Shown: positions 25,688-34,557 of the stretch, piece after piece
Layout: each line of letters opens with the position of its first letter
How positions within the stretch are numbered: position 1 is the stretch's first letter
Source: Sphingobacteriales bacterium
GTDB lineage: Bacteria > Bacteroidota > Bacteroidia > Sphingobacteriales > Sphingobacteriaceae
NCBI GenBank assembly: GCA_025353765.1
Contig: JANXOD010000023.1
Location: forward strand, 1 to 60,438
Reading direction: 5' to 3'
DNA length: 60,438 nt
The notes under the pieces: generated by a model
Told to the model about the DNA's origin: nothing
The model's database searches: none
Seen by the model: the letters and a program-made list of their open reading frames with translations, nothing else
Position numbers and translations under genes: made by a program

Positions 25688-27991
25688 TTAATGAAATAAT
25701 AAATCAGCAGGTATTTCAGACTTAACCTTGCCAGGTTCTGTCATATACACTTTCAAATCAGAACTACCACCTCCCTGAAAATAACGAACCTGGATTTTAT
25801 GATATCCTTTTAGTAAATTAATTCCTGAAGTTAATGCAAAAGATGCATGTTTGCTATCATTATCTACTATTATCTGTCCGTCTATCAGTACTTGCGAGCC
25901 ATCATCAGATGAAGAAGTAAATGTATAAATCCCATCCTGCAAAGCATTTAGGTAACCATTAAAAATTAATCCGTAAGCACGCACTTTATTTTTAAATTTA
26001 CTTAAGTTCAAAGCAGAGGTAATTCCTTTTTCAGTAGCTTTTAAGGTATCAATCTGTGCAGTAAGTTCAAAATTACCGGGCACAAAATAATAGTTTAAAC
26101 CTGTTTGAGTTGCTGCTGTATTTACTGATGCTAAAGGAGCCAAATTATTTAAAATAGTTGTTGTTACAGCACTTTGTTTGCCGTGTGGTGTAATTACAAT
26201 CGTTTTTAATATACGTTTCTCATCATTTGGGACAGTGATTTGAAGGGGATTTTCATACACCAGATCTGTTTCTCCGGGAGTATATCCATCAATTGTATAA
26301 TAAATTTTAGCTCCTGTAACAGATGGTTTAACCGGGATCAGGAATTGCGAACCCATCAACGTAGTATCTTTTACTCCAATCGCAGTAGGAACCCGATAAA
26401 CTGTGCCGGTTTGATCTAGTTTTGCCAAATGTTGTGCTACCCGTTCTTCCGAGAAATTCAAATAATTTTTACGGTCTGGCTGTGTCCATGCAATTTCTGA
26501 TAAAGCATATATACGCGGCAAAATCATATATTCTACCTTTGCAGGAGTGGCCATATACTCTGTCCATACGTTAGCCTGTACACCAATAATTCTTTTTTGC
26601 TGTTCTAAGTTTAAGGATGCGGGAGTGGGATCATAAGAATAAACTTCCTGCAACGTAGTATTACCGCCAATAGATAAAGGTTCCTGATCTGCTTTGCCCT
26701 GAAGATGATCAAAATAAACTATATCGCCGGGAGTCATCACTACATCATGGTTTTGTTTTGCTGCCGTTATGCCTCCTTCTGTTCCTCTCCAACTCATTAC
26801 TGTTGCGTTTGGTGCTAATCCGCCTTCCAGTATTTCATCCCAACCAATAATCTGGCGACCTTTTGAATTTACAAACTTCTCTATACGCTGAATGAAATAG
26901 CTTTGCAATTCATGTTCATCTTTCAGGTGATTATCTTTTATACGTTTTTGACAATATTTACATAGTTTCCAGCGGCTTTTAGGAGATTCATCACCACCGA
27001 TGTGTATATATTTACCCGGAAACAAGGCCATAACCTCTGTTAATACATCTTCTAAAAAATTAAAGGTATTGTCTTTACCGGCACAATATACATCCTCACT
27101 GATACCCCATTTCTCCAATACTTTGAACTGACCGAAGTCATCACCACAAGCCAGTTCGGGATAAGCTGCTAAAGCTGCCAGCGAATGACCGGGCATTTCA
27201 ATTTCCGGAATGATGTTTATAAACTTTGAACTAGCATAAGCCACCACTTCTTTAATTTCATCCTGAGTATAAAAACCGCCATATCGTGTTCCATCAAACC
27301 ATTGCGGAAAACGATCATGATAATTACCTACTAAGGTTTGATTGCGGTAGCCGCCTATTTGAGTAAGTTTCGGATACTTTTTAATTTCAATTCGCCAGCC
27401 CTGGTCTTCTGTTAAATGCCAATGGAATGTGTTTAATTTATACTGAGCTAAAAGATCTATATACTTTTTGATGAATGAAACCGGAAATAGGTGCCGGCCA
27501 ACATCCAGATGCATACCACGATACTTGTAACGGGGCTCATCGGTTATTTCTGCACATGTGATTTTATATGTTGCAGCTTTTTCTATGGGTAATAACTGCA
27601 TTAAGGTTTGCAGCGCATAAAATAGGCCCGGGCCTTTGCCCGATACATCTATTTGTTTGGAATTAATATTTAATGAATAACCTTCTGTATTATTGCCGTT
27701 ATAAGCGGATGAGGAAAAATGAATAATACTTTCCGGAGCTTTAATAAAGTTTTTAGCCAGAGGGAGATCCAGGTAATAGTTCTCCTTCAAAAAATCATGA
27801 AATAGTTTTGCTATGCCATAATCATCTGCTGTTTCAAATAAAATAGCCGTTTCTCCGCTTAAAACAAATTGGCCATTGGTAATTTTAACTGATAAAGGTG
27901 CAGGTATAATGCCCAGATTAGGGTCACTAGTTTGGGCGATGCTTATAGAGCTTAATAGAAAGAAAGCCGCAACAAAAAAAAGTTGTTTCAT
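25688..27991 (-). CDS. GH20 beta-N-acetylhexosaminidase
   Basis: A 767-residue secreted glycosidase. Signal peptide 1-19 (ending S-I-S-I-A-Q). GH20b N-domain 25-150. GH20 TIM barrel from Y-R-G-M-H-L-D-V-G-R-H (157-167) through H-W-H-L-T-E-D-Q-G-W-R (190-200), with the catalytic Asp-Glu pair in I-G-G-D-E (D334, E335). Next come a chitobiase-type C-domain (I-Y-Y-T-I-D-G-Y-T-P) and a C-terminal PA14-like sugar-binding domain (D-G-I-Y-T-F-T-S-S-S-D-D-G-S-Q-V-L-I-D-G). It removes terminal GlcNAc/GalNAc from glycans outside the cytoplasm. A TAnnTTTG element lies just upstream. Confidence 0.95.
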   Translation of the reverse strand: MKQLFFVAAFFLLSSISIAQTSDPNLGIIPAPLSVKITNGQFVLSGETAILFETADDYGIAKLFHDFLKENYYLDLPLAKNFIKAPESIIHFSSSAYNGNNTEGYSLNINSKQIDVSGKGPGLFYALQTLMQLLPIEKAATYKITCAEITDEPRYKYRGMHLDVGRHLFPVSFIKKYIDLLAQYKLNTFHWHLTEDQGWRIEIKKYPKLTQIGGYRNQTLVGNYHDRFPQWFDGTRYGGFYTQDEIKEVVAYASSKFINIIPEIEMPGHSLAALAAYPELACGDDFGQFKVLEKWGISEDVYCAGKDNTFNFLEDVLTEVMALFPGKYIHIGGDESPKSRWKLCKYCQKRIKDNHLKDEHELQSYFIQRIEKFVNSKGRQIIGWDEILEGGLAPNATVMSWRGTEGGITAAKQNHDVVMTPGDIVYFDHLQGKADQEPLSIGGNTTLQEVYSYDPTPASLNLEQQKRIIGVQANVWTEYMATPAKVEYMILPRIYALSEIAWTQPDRKNYLNFSEERVAQHLAKLDQTGTVYRVPTAIGVKDTTLMGSQFLIPVKPSVTGAKIYYTIDGYTPGETDLVYENPLQITVPNDEKRILKTIVITPHGKQSAVTTTILNNLAPLASVNTAATQTGLNYYFVPGNFELTAQIDTLKATEKGITSALNLSKFKNKVRAYGLIFNGYLNALQDGIYTFTSSSDDGSQVLIDGQIIVDNDSKHASFALTSGINLLKGYHKIQVRYFQGGGSSDLKVYMTEPGKVKSEIPADLLFH

Positions 27992-28010
27992 ATATACGAA
28001 TTCGATATTT

Positions 28011-28018
28011 CAAATCTA
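28011..28018 (-). promoter_or_regulatory. Bacteroidota -7 element for the GH20 gene
   Basis: On the minus strand this reads TAGATTTG, matching TAnnTTTG, 20 bp upstream of the hexosaminidase start codon. Confidence 0.42.
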
Positions 28019-28104
28019 AAGAAAATAACGAGTTGTTATATAGGGTTGACTAATGCTTTATGAAATTGGAATTTTATATTTTGATTACAAATGCTCTACA
28101 AAAT

Positions 28105-28132
28105 AAAAAAACCGGCTGATGGGCCGGTTTTT
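28105..28132 (-). terminator. Rho-independent terminator after the Ig-repeat lipoprotein gene
   Basis: A GC-rich stem ACCGGC/GCCGGT (28111-28116 with 28123-28128) and loop TGATGG, extended by A and T runs on either side. It lies 39 bp after the stop of the leftward Ig-repeat gene and gives a U-run on the minus strand. Confidence 0.8.
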
Positions 28133-28170
28133 ATAATAATTGTATGCATTTCCAATTAAACAGAAATATA

Positions 28171-29751
28171 TTAGAAAGCCCTAATAGGGCGGGCCTTCGC
28201 TGTGCCAGTCTTAGGAACCGTATATGATAAAGAACCATTGTTAGATCCAAGAATCCATGCGCTATTATAGTCATTGCTATCTTCTGTAGAACTCCAATAA
28301 AATAAATTAGGAGGTAATCCTCCGATTAAATTCTGTTTACTGAACAATGTTTCTAACTGATTCTTTGATGGCAGAAACCAATCTGTAAAACCTCCTCCAG
28401 TATAGTATTTGCAAGTACTTGCAGCATAAGCAGCCTGTCCATATAAAGCCACTAGTTTATTTGTATTGAAGGAACCATCTGTAAGACTTACCGCACCAGT
28501 TGGAAAGTTTATGGAAGCCCATTTTACTTCACCTATATTAGGAGCATCCACAGGGGCAGCTATTAGGCCATGTGTTCCCGTATTATCTACATAAAAAACA
28601 GTACCTCCTGCATAAGCTGTGCCTTCAACAATTTTAATGATTAAATTAGCAGATATAGATCCTGTAGTAAAACTACCTGTAGCACCTTGAGTTGCTTTAA
28701 TGGTTGTGGTACCAAGCCCTTTAATGGTTACTGTATAACCAGTAACACTAGCAACAGCAGAATTGCTACTTGTAAATGTAAAAGGACCAGAACTATTGCT
28801 CTGTGGATCTGATAAAAAAAATGATGCATCTCCTAAATTATGTGATGCTACTATAAAATTAGTAATGGTTGGGGTTCCCACTGTGATTACTAAATTAGCA
28901 GTTACAAATCCCGTGGTAAAATTAGCTGTAGCAGCCTGAGTGGCTTTAATAGTTGAAGTACCAACTTTTAAAATAGTTACTTTATTAGTAGCACTAATAC
29001 TAGCTACTGTTGGATCACTACTTGTATAAGTAAAAGCACCATTACTATTGCTTGAAGGATCTGATAAAGTAAACGGTACATCTCCATATTTATGCGCTGC
29101 TATCGTAAAATTGGTAATTGTTGGAGTTCCAATTGCAATTACTAAATCAGCAGTTACAGATCCAGCCGTGTAATTGCCATTAGCAGCTTGAAGTGCTGTG
29201 ATGGTTGTTGTACCAACTCCTGTAATGGTTACTTGTGTACCTGTAATAGTAGCTACTGATTGATCACTACTAAGGTAAGCAAAGGAACCAGCACTGTTAC
29301 TCGTAGGAGCTACTAAATTGAATTTAGTACCAACTGTTTTAGTTACAGGAGCAACTGTAAAACCAGTAATTGATGGAGCTACTAAGCCGGGCGGTATAGC
29401 AGTAACATTTAAAGCAGCAGTTTTAGACCCTGATGAAAAATTACCATCAGCAGCTTGAGTTGCTGTAATAGTTGTAGTACCAACTGCAAGAATGTTTACT
29501 TTAGTACCACTAATTGTAGCGACCGCTACATTACTACTGATATAACTAAAAGCACCTTTACTATCACTTGTTGGTGAGGATAAATCAAACGAACCATCGT
29601 TTACAATATGTGTCGGAATAGTAAAGTCACCAATATTTGGCGTTTTTAATACTGCTGATAGATTTATAGATTTTTTCTTACAAGAAAGAGTAAGAGATGT
29701 GATTGAAAATAACATTATAATAATTAATGGGGGGGCAAATAGTTTTTTCAT
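28171..29751 (-). CDS. Lipoprotein with four Ig-like repeats and a DUF1566 domain
   Basis: A 526-residue surface protein. Lipoprotein signal with S-L-T-L-S-C at 19-24. Four tandem repeats of about 83 residues follow (about 37-372), each with a P-x-I-x-x-F start, S-N-S-x-G-x-F-x-Y-x-S-S, V-A-x-I/V-x-G and G-T-T-T-I-x-A-x-Q-A, resembling bacterial Ig-like (Big_2-type) modules. The C-terminal DUF1566 (Lcl) domain contains W-F-L-P-S-K-N-Q-L near 458-466, Y-W-S-S-T-E near 485-490 and R-P-I-R-A-F at the end. Adhesion or surface display is likely. The repeat copies are similar at DNA level, so copy number could vary. Confidence 0.85.
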   Translation of the reverse strand: MKKLFAPPLIIIMLFSITSLTLSCKKKSINLSAVLKTPNIGDFTIPTHIVNDGSFDLSSPTSDSKGAFSYISSNVAVATISGTKVNILAVGTTTITATQAADGNFSSGSKTAALNVTAIPPGLVAPSITGFTVAPVTKTVGTKFNLVAPTSNSAGSFAYLSSDQSVATITGTQVTITGVGTTTITALQAANGNYTAGSVTADLVIAIGTPTITNFTIAAHKYGDVPFTLSDPSSNSNGAFTYTSSDPTVASISATNKVTILKVGTSTIKATQAATANFTTGFVTANLVITVGTPTITNFIVASHNLGDASFFLSDPQSNSSGPFTFTSSNSAVASVTGYTVTIKGLGTTTIKATQGATGSFTTGSISANLIIKIVEGTAYAGGTVFYVDNTGTHGLIAAPVDAPNIGEVKWASINFPTGAVSLTDGSFNTNKLVALYGQAAYAASTCKYYTGGGFTDWFLPSKNQLETLFSKQNLIGGLPPNLFYWSSTEDSNDYNSAWILGSNNGSLSYTVPKTGTAKARPIRAF

Positions 29752-29780
29752 GATGATAAATTTTAAGGTTAAATAAAAGT

Positions 29781-29788
29781 CAAAGATA
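29781..29788 (-). promoter_or_regulatory. Bacteroidota -7 element for the Ig-repeat lipoprotein gene
   Basis: On the minus strand it reads TATCTTTG (TAnnTTTG), 30 bp upstream of the start codon. No -33 TTG at the expected spacing. Confidence 0.42.
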
Positions 29789-29862
29789 CTATAAACTATA
29801 TATTCTTTCTTTTATTATCAATAAAATTACATCACCTAATAATAAATTTATTTTTTCTTTCA

Positions 29863-30816
29863 TTAATGTATTTCATGCTCCTTAGCCGCCAAATAACGTT
29901 CTGCTTCCAGTGCCGCGATACAACCCGTTCCGGCTGCAGTTACAGCCTGGCGCCATAGTTTGTCCTGTGCATCGCCGCAGGCAAAAACACCTTCAATATT
30001 AGTTTTAGTACTATTTGGCTGAGTGATTAAGTATCCGGTTTCATCCATGGTTAACCAATTTTTAAATAGTTCTGTGTTTGGATGATGGCCAATGGCTACA
30101 AAAAAACCTGTTACATCAATTGTTTTTTCTTCTTTGGTCTTATTATTTAGAACCCGTATTCCGGTTACCACCTTTCCATCACCCAAAATTTCTTTTGTTT
30201 CGGAATGGTAATGAATTTGAATATTTGGCGTATTTAATACGCGGTGTTGCATGGCTTTAGAGGCACGAAATTCATCCCGACGAACAAGCATGTGGACCTT
30301 TTTGCAAAGCTTTGCCAAGTAAGTCGCTTCTTCTGCAGCCGTATCGCCTGCTCCTACAATGGCTACATCCTGGCCTTTGAAAAAGAACCCATCGCAAACG
30401 GCACAGGCAGAAACGCCAAAGCCATTGTATTTTTGCTCGCTATCTAAGCCTAACCATTTAGCAGATGCCCCGGTAGCTATAATTACTGTATCGGCAGTTA
30501 CTGTTTTAATTTCGTCAATAACTACTTTATGTGGCATGCTTGAAAAATCTACTGAAGTAACATAACCAAAACGAATATCTGTATCAAAACGCTCGGCTTG
30601 TTTTCTGAAATCTTCCATCATTTCCGGTCCCATAATTCCTTTGGGATAGCCAGGAAAATTTTCTACATCGGTAGTTTGGGTTAATTGTCCGCCCGGAACA
30701 ATTCCGGTATATAAAACGGGTTTCAAATCAGCACGGGCAGCATAAATAGCAGCGGTATATCCGGCAGGACCGGAACCTATGATAAGGCATTGAATGTGTT
30801 CAGTTTCTTGTGGCAT
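29863..30816 (-). CDS. trxB: Thioredoxin-disulfide reductase
   Basis: A 317-residue FAD/NADPH enzyme that reduces thioredoxin. FAD motif G-S-G-P-A-G (14-19); redox-active Cys138-Ala-Val-Cys141 followed by D-G-F-F-F; NADPH motif G-A-G-D-T-A-A-E-E (155-163); H-R-R-x-R-A-type segment as V-R-R-D-E-F-R-A-S; and C-terminal G-V-F-A-C-G-D-A-Q-D-K-L-W-R-Q-A-V-T-A-A-G-T-G-C. Length is normal. A -7 element is directly upstream, so transcription starts very close to the ATG. Confidence 0.97.
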   Translation of the reverse strand: MPQETEHIQCLIIGSGPAGYTAAIYAARADLKPVLYTGIVPGGQLTQTTDVENFPGYPKGIMGPEMMEDFRKQAERFDTDIRFGYVTSVDFSSMPHKVVIDEIKTVTADTVIIATGASAKWLGLDSEQKYNGFGVSACAVCDGFFFKGQDVAIVGAGDTAAEEATYLAKLCKKVHMLVRRDEFRASKAMQHRVLNTPNIQIHYHSETKEILGDGKVVTGIRVLNNKTKEEKTIDVTGFFVAIGHHPNTELFKNWLTMDETGYLITQPNSTKTNIEGVFACGDAQDKLWRQAVTAAGTGCIAALEAERYLAAKEHEIH

Positions 30817-31044
30817 GTTGTTGAATTGTGGTGCAAAATTACTATTTAAACAGGTATGGCTATATAGCTTTAATGTAATAATTTGCTGGTGGAATGTACT
30901 TTTATATTGTCTAGATGCTTTACCACCTCCGTCTTGTTCCGCTTCGCTTCACAATCCACCTCCGCCAGCGGAGGACAGGCTCGGGTTGTTAGGCTTGTGC
31001 CCTTTCGTCATTCTTCCTCAAGGTGACGTGGTGGTATCATAGCC
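30817..31044. other. Gene-free stretch with degenerate GC-rich repeat remnants
   Basis: No convincing gene is seen. Besides the trxB promoter, it holds a GC-rich segment (30920-31040) with a 7-bp inverted repeat CCTCCGC/GCGGAGG at 30959-30974. Short stretches (GACGGAGGTGGTAAAGC on the minus strand) resemble the unit of the adjoining 42-bp minisatellite. A phrase like 'cgtcattcttcctcaaggtgacg' resembles extragenic repeats I recall from other Bacteroidota genomes; that recollection is not checked. Confidence 0.5.
30834..30841 (-). promoter_or_regulatory. Bacteroidota -7 element for trxB
   Basis: On the minus strand it reads TAATTTTG (TAnnTTTG). It lies 18 bp upstream of the trxB ATG, giving a predicted leader of about ten bases. 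Confidence 0.42.
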
Positions 31045-31267
31045 GCCAAAGGGAATTTTGCCTCCGCCATCGCCAGCTTTATCAGTGCCAACGGGAGTTT
31101 TACCTCCGCCATCGCTAGCTTTATCAGTGCCAACGGGAGTTTTGCCTCCGCCATCGCTAGTTTTGTCAGCGCCAACAGGAATTTTACCTCCGCCATCGCT
31201 AGTTTTGTCGGCGCCAACGGGAGTTTTGCCTCCGCCATCGCTAGTTTTGCCAGTGCCAACAGGAATT
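31045..31267. repeat. 42-bp minisatellite, five full units plus a partial
   Basis: Units start at 31045, 31087, 31129, 31171 and 31213, each 42 bp, with a partial sixth from 31255. All contain CCTCCGCCATCGC followed by AG-C/T-TTT. On the minus strand one frame repeats D-K-A-S-D-G-G-G-K-T-P-V-G-T and another repeats K-L-A-M-A-E-A-K-L-P-L-A-L. The first is in frame with the end of the acyl-CoA carboxylase gene but separated from it by two TAA stops. There is no usable start codon for a separate gene in that frame. Confidence 0.9.
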
Positions 31268-31275
31268 ACATCTTA

Positions 31276-32904
31276 TTATGTCTGTAATATTCCAACATTA
31301 AATTGTTTTTCAATTGGCGATTGGTTGGCGGCTTCAATTCCCATAGAAATAACTTTACGGGTTTCCAGCGGATCGATAATACCATCGACCCAAAGCCGGG
31401 ATGCAGCATAATATGGAGTGGTTTGACTATTATAACGATCTGTGATCTCCTTTAATAATTCGTCTTCTTTTTCTTTGGTGATGGTTTCTCCTTTTGCTTT
31501 AAGAGATGCTTCTTGTATTTGCAATAGCACTTTTGCAGCTTGTGAACCGCCCATAACTGCTATTTTGGCTGATGGCCAAGCATAAATTAAACGCGGATCA
31601 TATGCTTTACCGCACATAGCATAATTACCTGCTCCATAAGAATTACCAATCACAATGGTAAATTTTGGAACAACGGAATTTGAAACGGCGTTCACCATTT
31701 TAGCTCCGTCTTTAATAATTCCACCCTGTTCAGAACGGCTACCTACCATGAAGCCTGTTACATCCTGCAAAAAAACCAAGGGAATTTTCTTTTGATTACA
31801 GTTCATGATAAAACGGGTTGATTTATCGGCAGAATCAGAATAAATCACTCCGCCAAACTGCATTTCGCCTTTTTTACTTTTAACGACCTTACGTTGATTA
31901 GCCACAATGCCTACAGCCCAACCATCAATACGACCTAAGCCGCAAATGATACTTTGCCCATAGAGTTTTTTGTATTCTTCAAATTCAGAATTATCCACCA
32001 GTCGATGAATAATATCCAACATATCATAGGGTTTTTCGCGATTTTCTGGTAATAAACCGTAGATCTCCTGTTCCTCTTTTTTAGGTTTAATTGGTTTTAT
32101 ACGATCAAATCCTGCATTTTTAGGAGCACCGATCATGCTCATTATGTTTCGAATGGAATCCAGGCAAGCCTGATCGTTTGGATGTTTATAATCTGTTACT
32201 CCTGATATTTCGCAATGTGTAGTAGCCCCTCCTAAGGTTTCGTTATCAATATCTTCTCCTATGGCCGATTTTACCAGATAACTTCCCGCAAGGAAAACAG
32301 AACCTGTACCATCTACAATCATGGCTTCATCGCTCATAATTGGCAAATATGCTCCACCAGCTACGCATGAACCCATAATGGCAGAAATTTGTACAATACC
32401 GCTGCTGCTCATAAGGGCATTATTTCGGAAAATTCGTCCGAAATGTTCTTTATCCGGAAAAATTTCGTCCTGCATGGGTAAAAACACACCGGCAGAATCT
32501 ACCAGGTAAATAACAGGCAAACGGTTTTCCATAGCGATTTCCTGGGCACGCAGATTTTTCTTGGCTGTCATAGGAAACCATGCGCCTGCTTTAACAGTTG
32601 CATCATTTGCCACAATCATACATTGCCTGCCAGATACGTAACCAATACCTGTAACTACGCCTGCCGAAGGGCAACCGCCAACTTCTTTGTACATATCTTC
32701 GGCAACAAAAGCACCTATTTCTAACCAGGGAGTATCTTTATCAAGAAGGTAAGCCACCCGTTCGCGGGCTAAAAGTTTTCCTTTTTCTTTTTGTTTAGCT
32801 GCTGCTTTTTCGCCACCACCTGCATAAATCTTTTTTAAGCGGGTTTTAACATCATACAACAACTGCTTATTAATATCTTCGTTTTTATTGAATTCCAAAT
32901 TCAT
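31276..32904 (-). CDS. Acyl-CoA carboxylase beta (carboxyltransferase) subunit
   Basis: A 542-residue biotin-dependent carboxyltransferase with the two crotonase-like halves. Seen: L-L-A-R-E-R-V-A-Y-L-L-D, F-P-D-K-E-H-F-G-R-I-F (near 149-159), M-G-S-C-V-A-G-G-A-Y-L-P near 176-187, G-F-M-V-G-S-R-S-E-Q-G-G-I-I near 386-399, and G-N-S-Y-G-A-G-N-Y-A-M-C-G near 423-435. The F-P-D-K-E-H-F-G-R-I-F segment resembles methylcrotonyl-CoA carboxylase more than propionyl-CoA carboxylase, but the substrate stays open. The biotin-carrying alpha subunit is not nearby. A propionyl role would feed the mutase at 7.4-8.9 kb. The stop is doubled (TAA TAA). Confidence 0.93.
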   Translation of the reverse strand: MNLEFNKNEDINKQLLYDVKTRLKKIYAGGGEKAAAKQKEKGKLLARERVAYLLDKDTPWLEIGAFVAEDMYKEVGGCPSAGVVTGIGYVSGRQCMIVANDATVKAGAWFPMTAKKNLRAQEIAMENRLPVIYLVDSAGVFLPMQDEIFPDKEHFGRIFRNNALMSSSGIVQISAIMGSCVAGGAYLPIMSDEAMIVDGTGSVFLAGSYLVKSAIGEDIDNETLGGATTHCEISGVTDYKHPNDQACLDSIRNIMSMIGAPKNAGFDRIKPIKPKKEEQEIYGLLPENREKPYDMLDIIHRLVDNSEFEEYKKLYGQSIICGLGRIDGWAVGIVANQRKVVKSKKGEMQFGGVIYSDSADKSTRFIMNCNQKKIPLVFLQDVTGFMVGSRSEQGGIIKDGAKMVNAVSNSVVPKFTIVIGNSYGAGNYAMCGKAYDPRLIYAWPSAKIAVMGGSQAAKVLLQIQEASLKAKGETITKEKEDELLKEITDRYNSQTTPYYAASRLWVDGIIDPLETRKVISMGIEAANQSPIEKQFNVGILQT

Positions 32905-32970
32905 GGGAGCAAGTTAACAGTTAATGTTAAAAGCTAAAAGCCTTAATTGAACTGTATTTGAAGAAAATAA

Positions 32971-34005
32971 TTAATATAGATTTAAAGCAGAAATTTGCCC
33001 TTTATTACCTGTGAGCAATACCCAGTTGCCTTTTTTCGCCTTCCTGACAGAATTAAATCCAGTTTTAGAGAAATTTTGCCAAGTTAAACCACCATCTTGT
33101 GAAGTATCGGTTCCAGAAGTTCCGGTTGCGATGACTATTTTTTCGGAAATATATTCTACTGCAGACCGGTAACCGAATGTTGTGTTTGTTGGTTTAAGCC
33201 AGGTTTTACCACCATCATTAGTGAATAATAAATTATTATTCCGTAAGGTATCTTTTAAATAATCGCCGCCGACAACAATACCATTTTGATTGGTACTAAA
33301 GGCTAAAGAAAAAGGGCCGGTAGAATTTTGTCCCTGGATAATAGGACATGGAAATGCTTGCCAGGTTTTTGCAAAATCATCCGAATAAAAAATTCGTGAT
33401 TGGGTTCCACCTGTAGCAATCCATATTTTACCACCGGGGCGGCATCGTATTGCAGTGCCACTTGCAGCAAAACTGGCTTCTCCTTCTGTTAATTTAATAT
33501 TCAAATTATCACTGATATTTTCCCAAGTATTGCCACCATCTTTGGTTTTAAGCAATTGCATTTTACCGTTTATTGGATCGCCATAAATTATTCCCTGTTT
33601 ATTACTCCAAAAATCCATCCCATCTAAAAAAATATCGGGAGAATTATTACGATAAACTTCCTTCCAATTGATCCCGCCATTGGTAGTAAGCAGAATTACA
33701 GCCGGTGAACCTGCACTTACAGTTAGTGCTTTTTTAGCAGAAAAGGCTTCAATATCTCTAAAATCGAGCTTCTCATATCCTTCTAATTGTTTCCAAGCCC
33801 AGGTTTTACCCGCATCACGAGTATGCGCAATCCAGCCATTGCTACCGCTTATCCATGCAACGGAATTGTTTACTACAGATAAGCCGCGTATGCTGGTAGT
33901 TTTACCGGATTGAAGTGGAATTAGAGTTTGGGATGAACCGGACTTGAAAAGAAGAAGAGGAAATAATATTAAAAGTATGCTTCTCATTCGCGTACTCTTG
34001 TCCAT
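32971..34005 (-). CDS. Secreted YCF48/BNR-type beta-propeller protein
   Basis: A 344-residue exported protein: signal peptide to about residue 25, then repeated blades with the G-G-x-x-W pattern (R-D-A-G-K-T-W-A-W, T-N-G-G-I-N-W, K-D-G-G-N-T-W, N-D-G-G-K-T-W, Q-D-G-G-L-T-W). These are the Asp-box signatures of sialidase-like or YCF48-type propellers. No sialidase catalytic residues are apparent, so an assembly, scaffold or binding role is more likely than hydrolysis. It overlaps the upstream DUF2147 gene by 22 bp, which implies translational coupling. Confidence 0.82.
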   Translation of the reverse strand: MDKSTRMRSILLILFPLLLFKSGSSQTLIPLQSGKTTSIRGLSVVNNSVAWISGSNGWIAHTRDAGKTWAWKQLEGYEKLDFRDIEAFSAKKALTVSAGSPAVILLTTNGGINWKEVYRNNSPDIFLDGMDFWSNKQGIIYGDPINGKMQLLKTKDGGNTWENISDNLNIKLTEGEASFAASGTAIRCRPGGKIWIATGGTQSRIFYSDDFAKTWQAFPCPIIQGQNSTGPFSLAFSTNQNGIVVGGDYLKDTLRNNNLLFTNDGGKTWLKPTNTTFGYRSAVEYISEKIVIATGTSGTDTSQDGGLTWQNFSKTGFNSVRKAKKGNWVLLTGNKGQISALNLY

Positions 34006-34424
34006 GTTTCTGTTCTTCCTAATAGCGAAATACCCACATATCCTCTTATATCCAGTTTATCACTGCTAATCATACTCATTTTACAGCTATAGGTCTTACC
34101 AGTTTTAGGATCATATATGGAACCGTCTTCCCAAATACCATCACCTTCATAAGTAAAGTCCTTTAATAGTTCTAAGCCCAATAATGGCCTACTTTTAAAA
34201 GATGAATTAGGGTTTTTATTATCCAGCTTCACATTACCTTTTTCATCGTCCGGTTTTTTCAGCCAAATCAATTTACCAAAATAATGCTCACCTTTTTTGT
34301 AAATCAATATTTGGCCCTCTCCGCTGGCATTTAACCATTTACCTAGTATGGCATCTTTATTCTGTGCCAAAGTAGAAAACGCAAATGATACTATTAAAAA
34401 CAAACTAACTGTTTTCTTTTTCAT
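33984..34424 (-). CDS. DUF2147 periplasmic protein
   Basis: A 146-residue exported protein with a short signal peptide (K-K-K-T-V-S-L-F-L-I-V-S-F-A-F-S-T-L-A-Q). The DUF2147 core shows I-L-G-K-W-L-N near 26-32, W-E-D-G-S-I-Y-D-P-K-T-G-K-T-Y near 97-111 and a final R-G-Y-V-G-I-S-L-L-G-R-T-E-T-W, as in most members of this lipocalin-like family. Function is unknown. It is the first gene of a pair with the propeller protein, sharing 22 bp. No clear promoter was picked out. Confidence 0.88.
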   Translation of the reverse strand: MKKKTVSLFLIVSFAFSTLAQNKDAILGKWLNASGEGQILIYKKGEHYFGKLIWLKKPDDEKGNVKLDNKNPNSSFKSRPLLGLELLKDFTYEGDGIWEDGSIYDPKTGKTYSCKMSMISSDKLDIRGYVGISLLGRTETWTRVRE

Positions 34425-34536
34425 AACATCTTATCTATCATATACTGTACCAAGCTTAAATTTATCAGATAAAAAGCTAAACGCAAAATAACTTGGGAAT
34501 TTACCTTGAGTAACGCTTATTTCCGGGTTAAGATTT

Positions 34537-34544
34537 TATATTTG
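34537..34544 (+). promoter_or_regulatory. Bacteroidota -7 element for tRNA-Leu
   Basis: TATATTTG matches TAnnTTTG and lies 13 bp upstream of the mature tRNA 5' end, placing the transcription start a few bases before the tRNA. Confidence 0.5.
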
Positions 34545-34557
34545 CATCTTATTTAAA

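Noticed and set aside
31008-31259. 83-residue minus-strand repeat peptide (K-L-A-M-A-E-A units) as a gene
   Set aside because: It is a frame through the minisatellite. Two of three minus frames are open because the period is a multiple of three. No ribosome-binding site or homologue is evident.
31058-31411. Proline-rich 117-residue plus-strand open frame
   Set aside because: It is the antisense reading of the 42-bp minisatellite plus the carboxylase gene end, with no support as a gene.
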